NCBI GenBank assembly: GCA_016192825.1
Contig: JACPTK010000051.1
Location: 1-64,000, forward strand
Direction: 5' to 3'
DNA from: Betaproteobacteria bacterium
GTDB lineage: Bacteria > Pseudomonadota > Gammaproteobacteria > Burkholderiales > SG8-41
Length of the DNA: 64,000 bases
Shown one piece after another: positions 28,623 to 38,408 of this stretch (within the stretch, counting starts at the first letter, position 1; the number at the start of each line of letters is the position of its first letter). A program made the translations under genes and the position numbers. The notes beneath the pieces are model-generated. The model worked only from the letters and a program-made list of their open reading frames with translations, did not search any database and had not been told where the DNA came from.

Positions 28623-30287
28623 CTATAAGTGCTTCAGCAAGCTGTTCATTGCCTGTGACATTAGACGCCGTCGCTCATCGAGGAATTGTGCGAACTTCTC
28701 AGCCTTCCAAAGCTCCTGATTTTCAGGAATGAAGTGCGCCTTACGCATCTCGGGAGTAGTTTCGTTCGGCAGATACTGCCATGGTGGGATGTCGCTTATT
28801 TCCGAGTTTTTCGCTCCACTGATGAATGTCAAATTTGCGATGTCATTGACCTCGGCCCGAAAGTCGGCAATCGAGTAGTCGTTGTCCAGATACCACTTCT
28901 GCGCATCCTTATTCTTGCTTACAAAGTTGAACGGAAAGATGTGATGGAGGTGGGTTTCTGTTGGCTCGATTTCGTCTAATGTGGGCCGCTTACCAGTTCC
29001 CCAGTCGGTGGCGTCTCGCTGTTTCATCAAGATATACATCAACAGGACAAGCACATTTCTCGACGGCCGTCCTATTACGTCATCGGGTTTGATCTTAAGG
29101 CCGCGGTAATACTGGCGAGCCTCGGACGCGACGGCATCGACGAGTTCTTCCAGGCCGCTTTGCGGAGTCGTAGAAGGATCAGTCAACGTTCGGAAGTCTC
29201 GTCTAAGGGCCGTTTCGGCCGCGGCACCGTAATGTTCCGAAAGCTGCGAGAGCACGAAGAAGCGACGGACATTGCGGGCAATAGTCTTACTGTGCGGCGC
29301 CTTCGCCAAGCAGTATGCCAAAGGCACGAGCGTGTTCTTCGAAGTAAAGAATTTCGACTTGTCGAGACTCAGGGTTCCCTGGAGTATCCGAATCATCCGG
29401 TCAATCGCGCCGCGCGATTGGCGCCACGTCTTGTTGAGATGCGTCCTCGAAGGTCGATCTTTGTCTATCTTGTCTGCGAGTTTCTTGATTTGCGGGACGT
29501 TGCATTCGACAACGGTAATCGCGCGCATTAGGAACGTCAGATCTAAGTCGTAGTTCTTCTGGGCAAGTTCGCGTCGGTAGTCCCTGAATTCGCGAGTAAT
29601 ACCCCTCCAACGCGGAACGATCCGTGCAAGATGAATCTCGGCGCCCGTAAGCTGGGTTCCAGCGGAATTCACGCGAGTGAAGATTTCCCCTACCATGGCA
29701 TAGTCCCGGTCGCTGATGATTTGAACCGGGAACTTATAGTCGCGAACGCGCTGAACAAACACTCGGATCGCGTCAGTAGTATCTGCAGGCAGCTTCGAAT
29801 ACTGCGGATCAGAAGTGAATGATCCATCGAAGAGCTTGTTGAATAGGATCCACGGAAAATCTGCAGCTGGATCCTCCTTTGCTTCAAATTCCTTGGGAAA
29901 CTTCTTTAGGTTCGCGAAGACAAACGGCATCTCGTCTTCCATCTCCAGAAGGATCTCCTTGACCTTCTCTCGCTTTAGAGTGACCGATGCCAGCGCTGTT
30001 ACTCGTTGCTGCCCATCCAGCAAGAAATACCTCGGTAGCCGACCGTTATGCAGCTTGATCCGTTCCGGTCGGATCATGGACTTGACCAGTTGTTCGTCCT
30101 TCTCGCGGGGTTGCCAATAAATCAACGCCCCGCAGGGAAATCCGCGGTTAACGGAGTCGATCAGATTCTTGACTTGATCTGCTCCCCACACCACGTCGCG
30201 CTGTATCTCCGGTACAGCGATATCGCCTCTTTGAAACTCGTCGATCACCTCGCTGACAGACTTCATTGTGGTGATCAGGTTTTCCAT
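28623..30287 (-). CDS. DUF262/HNH (GmrSD-like) protein
   Basis: A 554-aa protein fusing a GmrS-type DUF262 domain to a C-terminal HNH-type (DUF1524-like) nuclease. DUF262 marks are VPEIQRDVVW near the N-terminus, LLDGQQRVTAL at about 90 and IFTRVNSAGTQLTG at about 205. The nuclease end has THLHHIFPFNF at about 445 and DIANLTFIS. GmrSD proteins cut glucosylated or otherwise modified DNA using NTP. Located directly after trlF with a 59-bp gap, it probably acts with that ATPase. GC is lower than in hsdM and hsdR. Confidence 0.9.
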   Translation of the reverse strand: MENLITTMKSVSEVIDEFQRGDIAVPEIQRDVVWGADQVKNLIDSVNRGFPCGALIYWQPREKDEQLVKSMIRPERIKLHNGRLPRYFLLDGQQRVTALASVTLKREKVKEILLEMEDEMPFVFANLKKFPKEFEAKEDPAADFPWILFNKLFDGSFTSDPQYSKLPADTTDAIRVFVQRVRDYKFPVQIISDRDYAMVGEIFTRVNSAGTQLTGAEIHLARIVPRWRGITREFRDYRRELAQKNYDLDLTFLMRAITVVECNVPQIKKLADKIDKDRPSRTHLNKTWRQSRGAIDRMIRILQGTLSLDKSKFFTSKNTLVPLAYCLAKAPHSKTIARNVRRFFVLSQLSEHYGAAAETALRRDFRTLTDPSTTPQSGLEELVDAVASEARQYYRGLKIKPDDVIGRPSRNVLVLLMYILMKQRDATDWGTGKRPTLDEIEPTETHLHHIFPFNFVSKNKDAQKWYLDNDYSIADFRAEVNDIANLTFISGAKNSEISDIPPWQYLPNETTPEMRKAHFIPENQELWKAEKFAQFLDERRRLMSQAMNSLLKHL

Positions 30288-30346
30288 AAGTGCCTCCCCA
30301 CGCTATCGCTGTTGCACCATGAAGACGCCGGTAAGCGTCCTACGAC

Positions 30347-33300
30347 TCACAAACGCAGATATTTCGCATCCCTCTTGTCAAACGCCGGGCGCGTACCTTC
30401 CAACACGTCAACGATCTTCTTGTTGATGATCGGATCCTCGATCGAACCTGTAACGTACGCCACTTCGTGTTCTTGGTCCTTGCGGATTTCCGCGTAGATG
30501 ATTTGCTCTGCATCACAGACGACGGCCAGATTGGGGTTGTGAGTGACCATGACGATCTGGCGCCTTTTCTTGGCGTCCTTCATGCATGGGACGAGCGTCC
30601 TTACGACCGTTTGGTTGTCCAGATTCTCTTCTGGTTGGTCGATGACGAGCGGGATGTCGTCGCGATCAACTAGCAGATAGAAAATCAACAACAGGTTCCC
30701 CCGTTCCCCCGGGGATAACTGCTCGAGGCCCTTGCCTTCCCACGTCAAACGGTAGATCGGCGAGAGGTACCCTAGGGAGAAGATGAAGTCGTAGAACTGT
30801 TGCAAAGTCACGCCCTGCTTGAGTTGTTCTCTTACGTCCAGGGCTCGACCGCCATGGGTAGTGACCCGCTTGAACAATCTTCGCGTGAAGCGGAGAGTGC
30901 TCAGCGCGGAATTCCAGTTCGTCGCGTCTAGCAAACCCTTGAGTGCAGCACCACCCTCATCGAGTCCCGCGAACGAGCCGATCTTCCTTTGGTCGATATG
31001 CGCCAGGAATTCGTCGGAAAATCCGGACTGCACTATCGCTACAGTGAACGTGAGCCTGAAACGTTCACCGGCTGTCAGCGGGTGCTGGCTGAGGAAATCT
31101 TGGACCGCTCCGTAACAACTCTCGTAGTAGCCCCGGAGCCTTTGTTTTTCTGCGTAGATGTCGAGCATTTTCCGATTCCGACTGCGCTGGAGACCCCTGA
31201 GCACCGTTGGCAATTTGGCGAGCTCGTTGAGCTGCCCTTCTAGGTATGCAATTGAGCCCACGGCTTGTAGCGAGCCGATAATCTTCTCTTTCGCCGCAGT
31301 CCACTCCGCCAGCTTCTGTAAGTAGGCTTGATATTCTCGCTGGGGAGCGGTTAACTTGTTCTTCAATTCTTCTATTTCTGCCGCAATAGCGACGCGTTTG
31401 GCCTCAAGGCTGTCCTTTTGACTCGCGTCCAGTTGCTTAGCAATCGCAGCGCGTTCCTCATCGATCTTGGAAATGGATGATTCGACTGGTCCGGTGGTCA
31501 GCTTGAACGCGATGACCTGATCAGGACTCACGCCGAGTTCTTGGAAGTCCTTGAAGGACTCGGCGATGGTGCCTTCGACTTGTCGTTGAAGATTTCGCAG
31601 CCGCACCAGTAATCTGTCTGCGGTGGCGCGTTTCTTCGCGAGCTGCGCGTCTGCCTCCTTCTGCTTATTGATAGCACTAACGAGCTGTTCCAGCGTCTTC
31701 TGCTTGCCCTCTAAAGCCTCGGACGCCTCTTTAGCACGCTGTTGCACTATCGGATCGACTTCCGGCTTCGGTTTCTCCTGGGGCTTGGCCTGTTCATGCG
31801 CTTGCAATTCTCTGCGCTTCTCCGCCAATTGGTGCTCAAGGCCACGACGAAAACTAGGTGTTAGACGCTCCTCGTACGCAATGATTTGTCGGTTGGTGTC
31901 CCGGATCTCCGAAACGAGGATATCGATGGCCTTGCTGATTTCAGCACTTCGATACTCGAGAAGCTCATCCAGCGTGTCAAAGCCAAGTCTGTCGGCGTCG
32001 GGGACGTGAGAAAAGATTACTTGCTGAAGTTCGGCGTAGAAGCGACTGCCTTTGCCGAGACCTACTTCATTGCATATTTCCTCGAGATAATTCTGGGGTA
32101 TGTACCTGATCTTCTCGACTGCTTCGGCTTCCGGATTAGTATCTAGGCCAATCGGGCCTTCGCGGGTTCTATCGACCCACGCGAGCCACGCTTGGAAGTG
32201 CTTCGCCTTGTTATTCTTGGGGTCTCGGAATCGATCCTCGCGCAAGAAGCTAAATGATCTGAAGCGAGGCGTACTACCAAGCAGGCCCAGTACGTCAGCG
32301 AGGGCGCTCTTCCCGTTTCCCTTATTGCCAATAATCGCTACCAACTCGGCGTTCAGCTCGACTTCGCAATTGAACCATTTCTCGGCAAGTGTGGAGCCAG
32401 CAACCTTGCCGATACGAAGTGAGTCAACGACCCTCGTGGGGCGCGAACGTACACGCTCGATACTTGACGGCACCACGCCGACATAAACACGATCCTCAGG
32501 CTCATTCAAAACCTGGGATAGGCCCCGAAATGTCGGATCCGCTTTGATCCAGGTATGTCGCTTGTCGGGCGATTCAAAGAGCGAACCATAGTCATGCGCG
32601 TCGGAGCCGCGAATGCACGGCTTGAGGCTCTTGAATTCTTGGACAAAGTCTTGAACCGCTGGGTGCTTGCGACCCAGCCCGAATTCTCGGGTACCGGCGT
32701 TCCCGGACAGCAGCATGTGTGACTTCTGAATGAGAAGCTTCCGCGCCAGATGACCTTGGCCGTCCCAGTTGCATTCAGAAAGATCCTCGTCGGCGGGTAT
32801 CAATATCAGATACCGATCCTTGAAGCGAGATGTCTGGTTTTCGAGAACACGTGTGACATCCTCGTGCGCAACCACAGCCGTCATCATTCCGACATGCAGA
32901 TTGCTCTTGCCTCGAAATTTCGCGTGTTGCGCCTTCAGTTTCTGGCCCAAGCTCTCCAGATTCGTATTCGTCAGCGACCATCGCTCGTCAGCGCTCGCCG
33001 GATTTGACTCTGCTGTGAACTTGAGTTCGCGGAAGAAGTGTTCTTCGATGGTCTTGGGGTCTACATCGTTCGAAAAGAGCACATGGAAATTTACGCGGCT
33101 GTCCGTCCCGTCGGGACGCGTAACGATCACCGACGTCCGAAGTTCAACATTTGGCAGAAAGAGGATCGATCTTGCCTTGTCCGCGACCACGTCGCCTACG
33201 AGTGCCTGGAGCTTCGCTTTATCCTTCAGGAGGTCTCTTAGCCGCTTGTAGCCCTCAATCGAGAAGTAGTCTGTTATCCCAACTGCAGCGATCTCCTTCT

Positions 33301-33439
33301 GCACCGCAGCCCCAATAAGACGCTTTGCATATTCTTCGAAGTTGTCGCCGAAGCCGTTGTTCAGCGCCGAAAAGGTCGTGTGGACCTGGAGGTCCCATTT
33401 TCGCCACTCTGAGCCTCTTGGGCACTTAGGTCGTAACAC
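30347..33439 (-). CDS. TrlF-family protein: PHP domain plus SMC/ABC-type ATPase
   Basis: A 1030-aa protein. The N-terminal PHP phosphoesterase begins GSEWRKWDLQVHTTF (about 8-23), the family signature. Walker A GNKGNGKS lies at about 370, a long charged coiled-coil region at about 510-735, ABC signature LSPGERG at about 905, Walker B LVIDQPEENLD at about 930 and switch His in MVTHNP. The start is GTG at 33439 overlapping the end of hsdS by 14 bp behind a GAAAG site; the longer in-frame Met at 33535 would bury 110 bp in hsdS. It should sense or process DNA or nucleic-acid ends like other PHP/ABC defence proteins. Its exact role is unknown. Confidence 0.88.
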   Translation of the reverse strand: MLRPKCPRGSEWRKWDLQVHTTFSALNNGFGDNFEEYAKRLIGAAVQKEIAAVGITDYFSIEGYKRLRDLLKDKAKLQALVGDVVADKARSILFLPNVELRTSVIVTRPDGTDSRVNFHVLFSNDVDPKTIEEHFFRELKFTAESNPASADERWSLTNTNLESLGQKLKAQHAKFRGKSNLHVGMMTAVVAHEDVTRVLENQTSRFKDRYLILIPADEDLSECNWDGQGHLARKLLIQKSHMLLSGNAGTREFGLGRKHPAVQDFVQEFKSLKPCIRGSDAHDYGSLFESPDKRHTWIKADPTFRGLSQVLNEPEDRVYVGVVPSSIERVRSRPTRVVDSLRIGKVAGSTLAEKWFNCEVELNAELVAIIGNKGNGKSALADVLGLLGSTPRFRSFSFLREDRFRDPKNNKAKHFQAWLAWVDRTREGPIGLDTNPEAEAVEKIRYIPQNYLEEICNEVGLGKGSRFYAELQQVIFSHVPDADRLGFDTLDELLEYRSAEISKAIDILVSEIRDTNRQIIAYEERLTPSFRRGLEHQLAEKRRELQAHEQAKPQEKPKPEVDPIVQQRAKEASEALEGKQKTLEQLVSAINKQKEADAQLAKKRATADRLLVRLRNLQRQVEGTIAESFKDFQELGVSPDQVIAFKLTTGPVESSISKIDEERAAIAKQLDASQKDSLEAKRVAIAAEIEELKNKLTAPQREYQAYLQKLAEWTAAKEKIIGSLQAVGSIAYLEGQLNELAKLPTVLRGLQRSRNRKMLDIYAEKQRLRGYYESCYGAVQDFLSQHPLTAGERFRLTFTVAIVQSGFSDEFLAHIDQRKIGSFAGLDEGGAALKGLLDATNWNSALSTLRFTRRLFKRVTTHGGRALDVREQLKQGVTLQQFYDFIFSLGYLSPIYRLTWEGKGLEQLSPGERGNLLLIFYLLVDRDDIPLVIDQPEENLDNQTVVRTLVPCMKDAKKRRQIVMVTHNPNLAVVCDAEQIIYAEIRKDQEHEVAYVTGSIEDPIINKKIVDVLEGTRPAFDKRDAKYLRL

Positions 33440-34725
33440 GTTCTGCTTTCGAAAGCAGCGACGAAAGCCGTAGATCGCCAGACACAAGTTCGGGTAACAG
33501 CGTGTCGCGCAGGGCAGCGAGGGTGCGGGATTCACGCTCGTTCTCAGCCACTTTTGCGAGCAGCGCGCCAGCGAGACGTGAAAACCGATTGATTACCCCG
33601 TCGCTTGGCTTGATGGCCTGTGTTGCTGCAACGACTTCCGGACGCACGGCCGGATAAGCTCCTCCATCTGCCAAGTGCTGAAGCGCTTCGATGTTCTCCG
33701 CAGTAGTGGCGGCCAGATAGACGAACTGTACATATTGAACTTGGCGCGGTCGCAGAACGGCAAACCCGGTGCTGCCAGTCAACCCGTCTTCTGAGATCAG
33801 AGCATAGGAACCGTTTCCGGGCCGTACCGTACCTACGATCGTGTCTCCGAGCCGTAGAACGCGCTGTGCTCGGCTCGGCGCATCTTGAGCCGCGTACACC
33901 GTGACCACTTCAACGCGCCCCCATTTCGTGTTTGCAAGATCGACGTACCTGATAGCAGTAGGCCGTGTGTCTTTTGACCAAGCTTCTGGATTCAATGTGG
34001 AAAAGTCGGCGAGCGTTCCCACCTTCCAGCCTTTCGGAATTTCTCCCAATTCTGAATCCTCGAAGGAATCCGGAAAGAGGCTGGCGATTTGCTTTGGCAG
34101 GCCCGGATCGAGGTTTTCTGCCCTCGCGCGGACGGGGTCGAAGTCCACAAACCACGACTTGAACAGCGCACGCGCTATCGCCTGCAGCGTCTCATTCATT
34201 CGACGATTGATATCGATACGTTCTTCGATGGCGTCAAACAGAGCAACCGCCGCTCGGCGCTCATCCGTTGGCGGAGGGACTGGGTATTCAAGGAAGTCGC
34301 GACGACTAAGTGCGACAACTGCGCTGCCCATCGCGTGCCCGGCACAATATTCCCGGTATTGCGGGGTACGAAGAACCCAGTGCAGATAGCTCTTGTCGGC
34401 TGAGTTCGGGTTCCGAAATACGAGCTTCACCGTGTCCTGGGTCAAGCGACCCGTCGGAACCGTTGATGGGACGCGAGCTACCGAGCCGATCATCTTTCCA
34501 TCTTTGGTTGCACCTTTGAGTGATGCAAATATGTCACCGGGGAAAAGCATCAGTTCCTCGGGGCACTCGCCGCCGTACGTCTTGTAGTCTGCGATTCGGA
34601 ATCCGCCTCCCGGCTCGATGGAACCCAATCCAAGTAAGGCGGGGCCAGGCTTGCCGACGAGCACGCCTTTGTACGTTGTGCCTCTCACGAGGGTGACGTA
34701 ATCACCAACAGTTGATTGCTGCTCT

Positions 34726-34736
<11 letters not shown>
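33426..34736 (-). CDS. hsdS: Type I restriction-modification specificity subunit
   Basis: A 436-aa HsdS with two target-recognition domains (about 1-150 and 215-365), each followed by a conserved helical spacer: [20 protein letters not shown] with [13 protein letters not shown], and the C-terminal [24 protein letters not shown]. It overlaps hsdM by 11 bp. The second half has lower GC than hsdM, as usual for exchangeable specificity genes. Sequence specificity cannot be read directly. Confidence 0.94.
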
Positions 34737-36324
<1,588 letters not shown>

Positions 36325-36356
36325 GACCCCTCCCCTACCGGAGAAAATGATACGGC

Positions 36357-36378
36357 GACTGGTGCCACCTGACCAGTC
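36357..36378. promoter_or_regulatory. Inverted repeat in the hsdM promoter region
   Basis: GACTGGT (36357-36363) pairs perfectly with ACCAGTC (36372-36378), 33 bp upstream of the hsdM start. On the minus strand TATCAT between it and hsdM could be a -10 element. It may be an operator; which protein binds is unknown. Confidence 0.4.
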
Positions 36379-36472
36379 ACGGTGACAGGCAACAGATTTT
36401 GATCTTGGGGCCCCTGTTCGCCGCCGAGCAGTCTCAGCACCAGAACCGGTGACCAGTGATGACAGCGAAGTC

Positions 36473-37390
36473 CTACTTTTTCCACGGCCCGCCAGGCTGC
36501 CACAATACATCAAACGCTTTTCCCTCGTTAAGAGAGAAAACAGCGGGCATCACGAGGGCCGAGATCGAGTTTTGCATTTCGGACAGTGACAGCTTGCCTG
36601 TCCTCAACCGGCTTTTTCTGATGAACCCGCTCCACTGCGCCAGCTTGGCTTTATCGGATGCGAACCCCGGCGTCAGTGCGAACGGCGTTTCCACCGGGAC
36701 CGGTGTAGCGCGACGCTCGAAGGTAGCGGCGAGGGCGCGGCGCAGGATCGCCCCCTCAAGCTCGAAACGCCCGGCGATTGCCCAGAGGTCGTAGAAGTCC
36801 TTCATGCGGCTGTTCTCCGCCCCCAGCACCACCATGGAGTGGAATTTCTCGGCGATCACCGTGTAGACGGGATAGATCCGCAATACGGGCGGGGGGAAAT
36901 CCAGCAGCGTCGTGAATTCGGCGCGCTCGGCCGCCGGCGTCACCACGTCGCCGAAGCCAATATCGAACTGCACCGGGATGCGTGCGCCGTCGAGCCCGGC
37001 CTGAAGCGTGACGCGGATGCCGGCGTAAACCTTGTCCTCCGCGATAGCCTCGGCCGCTACCGTTTCGGGGTCGTAAGTGATTCCGTCCTCGAACGCCATG
37101 GCGGAAAGCTGGCGAAATACGGCCTGGAGGTGGGCCGGTTCGTCCGGCCCGAAACCCAGCAGGTCGGCGTCCCGCGTCGGACGGTGGTCCGCGTGTCCCC
37201 ACAGCGTGAACAGCAGCGCGCCCTTGAGCACGAAGCGGTCGCTGAATTCCGAAACGCTCAAGCGATAGAGCAGGCGTTCGAGGGCGTAGCGAACGAGGAC
37301 GAGGTCGAAGGGTTCGTTGCTCCCGTGCGCGAGGTTGAGCAGCCGCTGCCGGACCGAGGCGGCGATGTTTCTGGTTTTCGCGGCGCTCAA
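36473..37390 (-). CDS. abiEii: AbiEii/AbiGii-type nucleotidyltransferase toxin
   Basis: A 305-aa toxin of a type IV toxin-antitoxin / abortive-infection system. The nucleotidyltransferase region has [12 protein letters not shown] and [11 protein letters not shown]-like [12 protein letters not shown] at about residues 60-80, later [13 protein letters not shown] and RMKDFYDLW, all typical of AbiEii. The start is TTG at 37390, overlapping the antitoxin stop as TTGA and matching the usual [17 protein letters not shown] beginning. It blocks growth by modifying RNA in studied relatives. Confidence 0.92.
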   Translation of the reverse strand: MSAAKTRNIAASVRQRLLNLAHGSNEPFDLVLVRYALERLLYRLSVSEFSDRFVLKGALLFTLWGHADHRPTRDADLLGFGPDEPAHLQAVFRQLSAMAFEDGITYDPETVAAEAIAEDKVYAGIRVTLQAGLDGARIPVQFDIGFGDVVTPAAERAEFTTLLDFPPPVLRIYPVYTVIAEKFHSMVVLGAENSRMKDFYDLWAIAGRFELEGAILRRALAATFERRATPVPVETPFALTPGFASDKAKLAQWSGFIRKSRLRTGKLSLSEMQNSISALVMPAVFSLNEGKAFDVLWQPGGPWKK

Positions 37391-38007
37391 GTGAGCGATT
37401 CCAGATAGGGACGCATCACGTTCGCGACCCGGCAGATGCGGGCGTAGCGCCACAGCTCGTCGCTTGTCGCGCGCCGCTCGCGCCGCGTTTCACGCAGCGC
37501 CTCCAGCGCTACGTCGAGCCCGACCTTGTTGCGAAACTTGAAGCAGTCGGCCACGGTCTTCGCCACGCAATAAACCTTCACCGGAACGCCGTCCACCACG
37601 TGGCGCTCCACGCCCGCGGTCAGCGCTTTTCCGGAGAAGCGGTGAAAGCGGAAGGCAAGACCGGGCCCCGGGCGGGGCAGCCACGCCTTGCGGTCGAGAG
37701 CCATCCACACCTCGAACGGCGACTGCGTGGTGAGGTTGTGGAAGCGCAGCGCCGAGAGCAGGCAAATGATGCCGTTGGGCACCTTCTTGGCCGCTTCGGC
37801 GAAGCTGTGCCGCTCCGTCACACGACGATCCGAGAGGCCATACACGCCCCGGCCTAGGCGTTCGAGCTTGCCTCTACGGTATAGGCGCCAGAGAGTTTCC
37901 TGGCGCACGCCCAGCGGCTTCAGCTCCCTAGGCCGGAGGAGGCCTTTCTTACGTATGTGCTTGAAAACACGATATTCCTCGGTCTTTTCCATGCCGCAGG
38001 TTAGCAT
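37387..38007 (-). CDS. abiEi: AbiEi-type antitoxin (winged-helix transcriptional regulator)
   Basis: A 206-aa antitoxin. The N-terminal winged helix (LRPRELKPLGVRQETLWRLYRRGKLERLG in outline) is followed by the AbiEi C-terminal domain with GVPVKVYCVAKTVADCFKFRNKVG. Starts at 38007 or at Met6 (37992) are both possible. In studied systems AbiEi both neutralises AbiEii and represses its own promoter, consistent with the inverted repeat just upstream. Confidence 0.92.
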   Translation of the reverse strand: MLTCGMEKTEEYRVFKHIRKKGLLRPRELKPLGVRQETLWRLYRRGKLERLGRGVYGLSDRRVTERHSFAEAAKKVPNGIICLLSALRFHNLTTQSPFEVWMALDRKAWLPRPGPGLAFRFHRFSGKALTAGVERHVVDGVPVKVYCVAKTVADCFKFRNKVGLDVALEALRETRRERRATSDELWRYARICRVANVMRPYLESLT

Positions 38008-38043
38008 AAAACATCGGCACTTATCAATAACTGCCGAGGTTTT
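38008..38043 (-). promoter_or_regulatory. Inverted-repeat operator of abiE
   Basis: AAAACATCGGCA (38008-38019) and TGCCGAGGTTTT (38032-38043) are inverted repeats with one mismatch, separated by 12 bp of AT-rich sequence, ending right at the upstream abiEi start candidate. The position fits AbiEi autorepression. Confidence 0.7.
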
Positions 38044-38174
38044 GTGACAAGGAAGAAATTGGCCGAGACGATTTCTTCATGCGGCGAATTGATCGCGCAC
38101 GTCTATCTTGCCGGTGATAGCCACCGAGATCAGAGCAGTGCGCAGGCACGTTTCCTCCCACCACCCCGGCGCTG

Positions 38175-38214
38175 ACCCTCACCCCCGCCCCTCTCCCTCG
38201 AATGGAGAGGGGAG
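38175..38214. repeat. C/G-rich palindromic repeat (CCCCTCTCC type)
   Basis: ACCCTCACCCCCG is followed by CCCCTCTCC, which pairs with GGAGAGGGG across TCGAAT. It is the same style of block as inside hsdM and between E1beta and E2. Confidence 0.75.
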
Positions 38215-38356
38215 ATTCTTGCCGTCTTCTCTCAATGCGCGAAGACGGAGGAAGAGGACGGCGCCACCCCGCCCGGCCAGCCGCACGAATGCAGCTGGCG
38301 TTCGGCGGCTCGAATGTGCGCAGGCACATTCTTCGAAACCCCGCCTCACCCTCGGG

Positions 38357-38398
38357 CAGGAGGGGAATCGAATCACGACTCACAAATCACGACTCACG
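38357..38398. repeat. Right flanking inverted repeat of the defence island
   Basis: Begins CAGGAGGGGAATCGAATCAC and continues with CACGACTCACAAATCACGAC-type heptamers. The reverse complement matches 22627-22668 at 37 of 42 positions. Confidence 0.75.
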
Positions 38399-38408
38399 CT
38401 TTTTTCGC

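Larger units (their letters stand above)
38044..38408. other. Gene-free right junction of the island
   Basis: 365 bp without a convincing gene. It holds GTGCGCAGGCAC twice (about 38140 and 38310), the C/G palindromic block at 38175-38214 and the right flanking inverted repeat at 38357-38398. It ends at the stop codon of the molybdenum hydroxylase large subunit. Confidence 0.6.

Noticed and set aside
33439-33535. N-terminal extension of TrlF from the Met at 33535
   Set aside because: It would overlap hsdS by 110 bp, has a Cys-rich composition unlike the family, and the GTG at 33439 gives the usual beginning just before the PHP motif.
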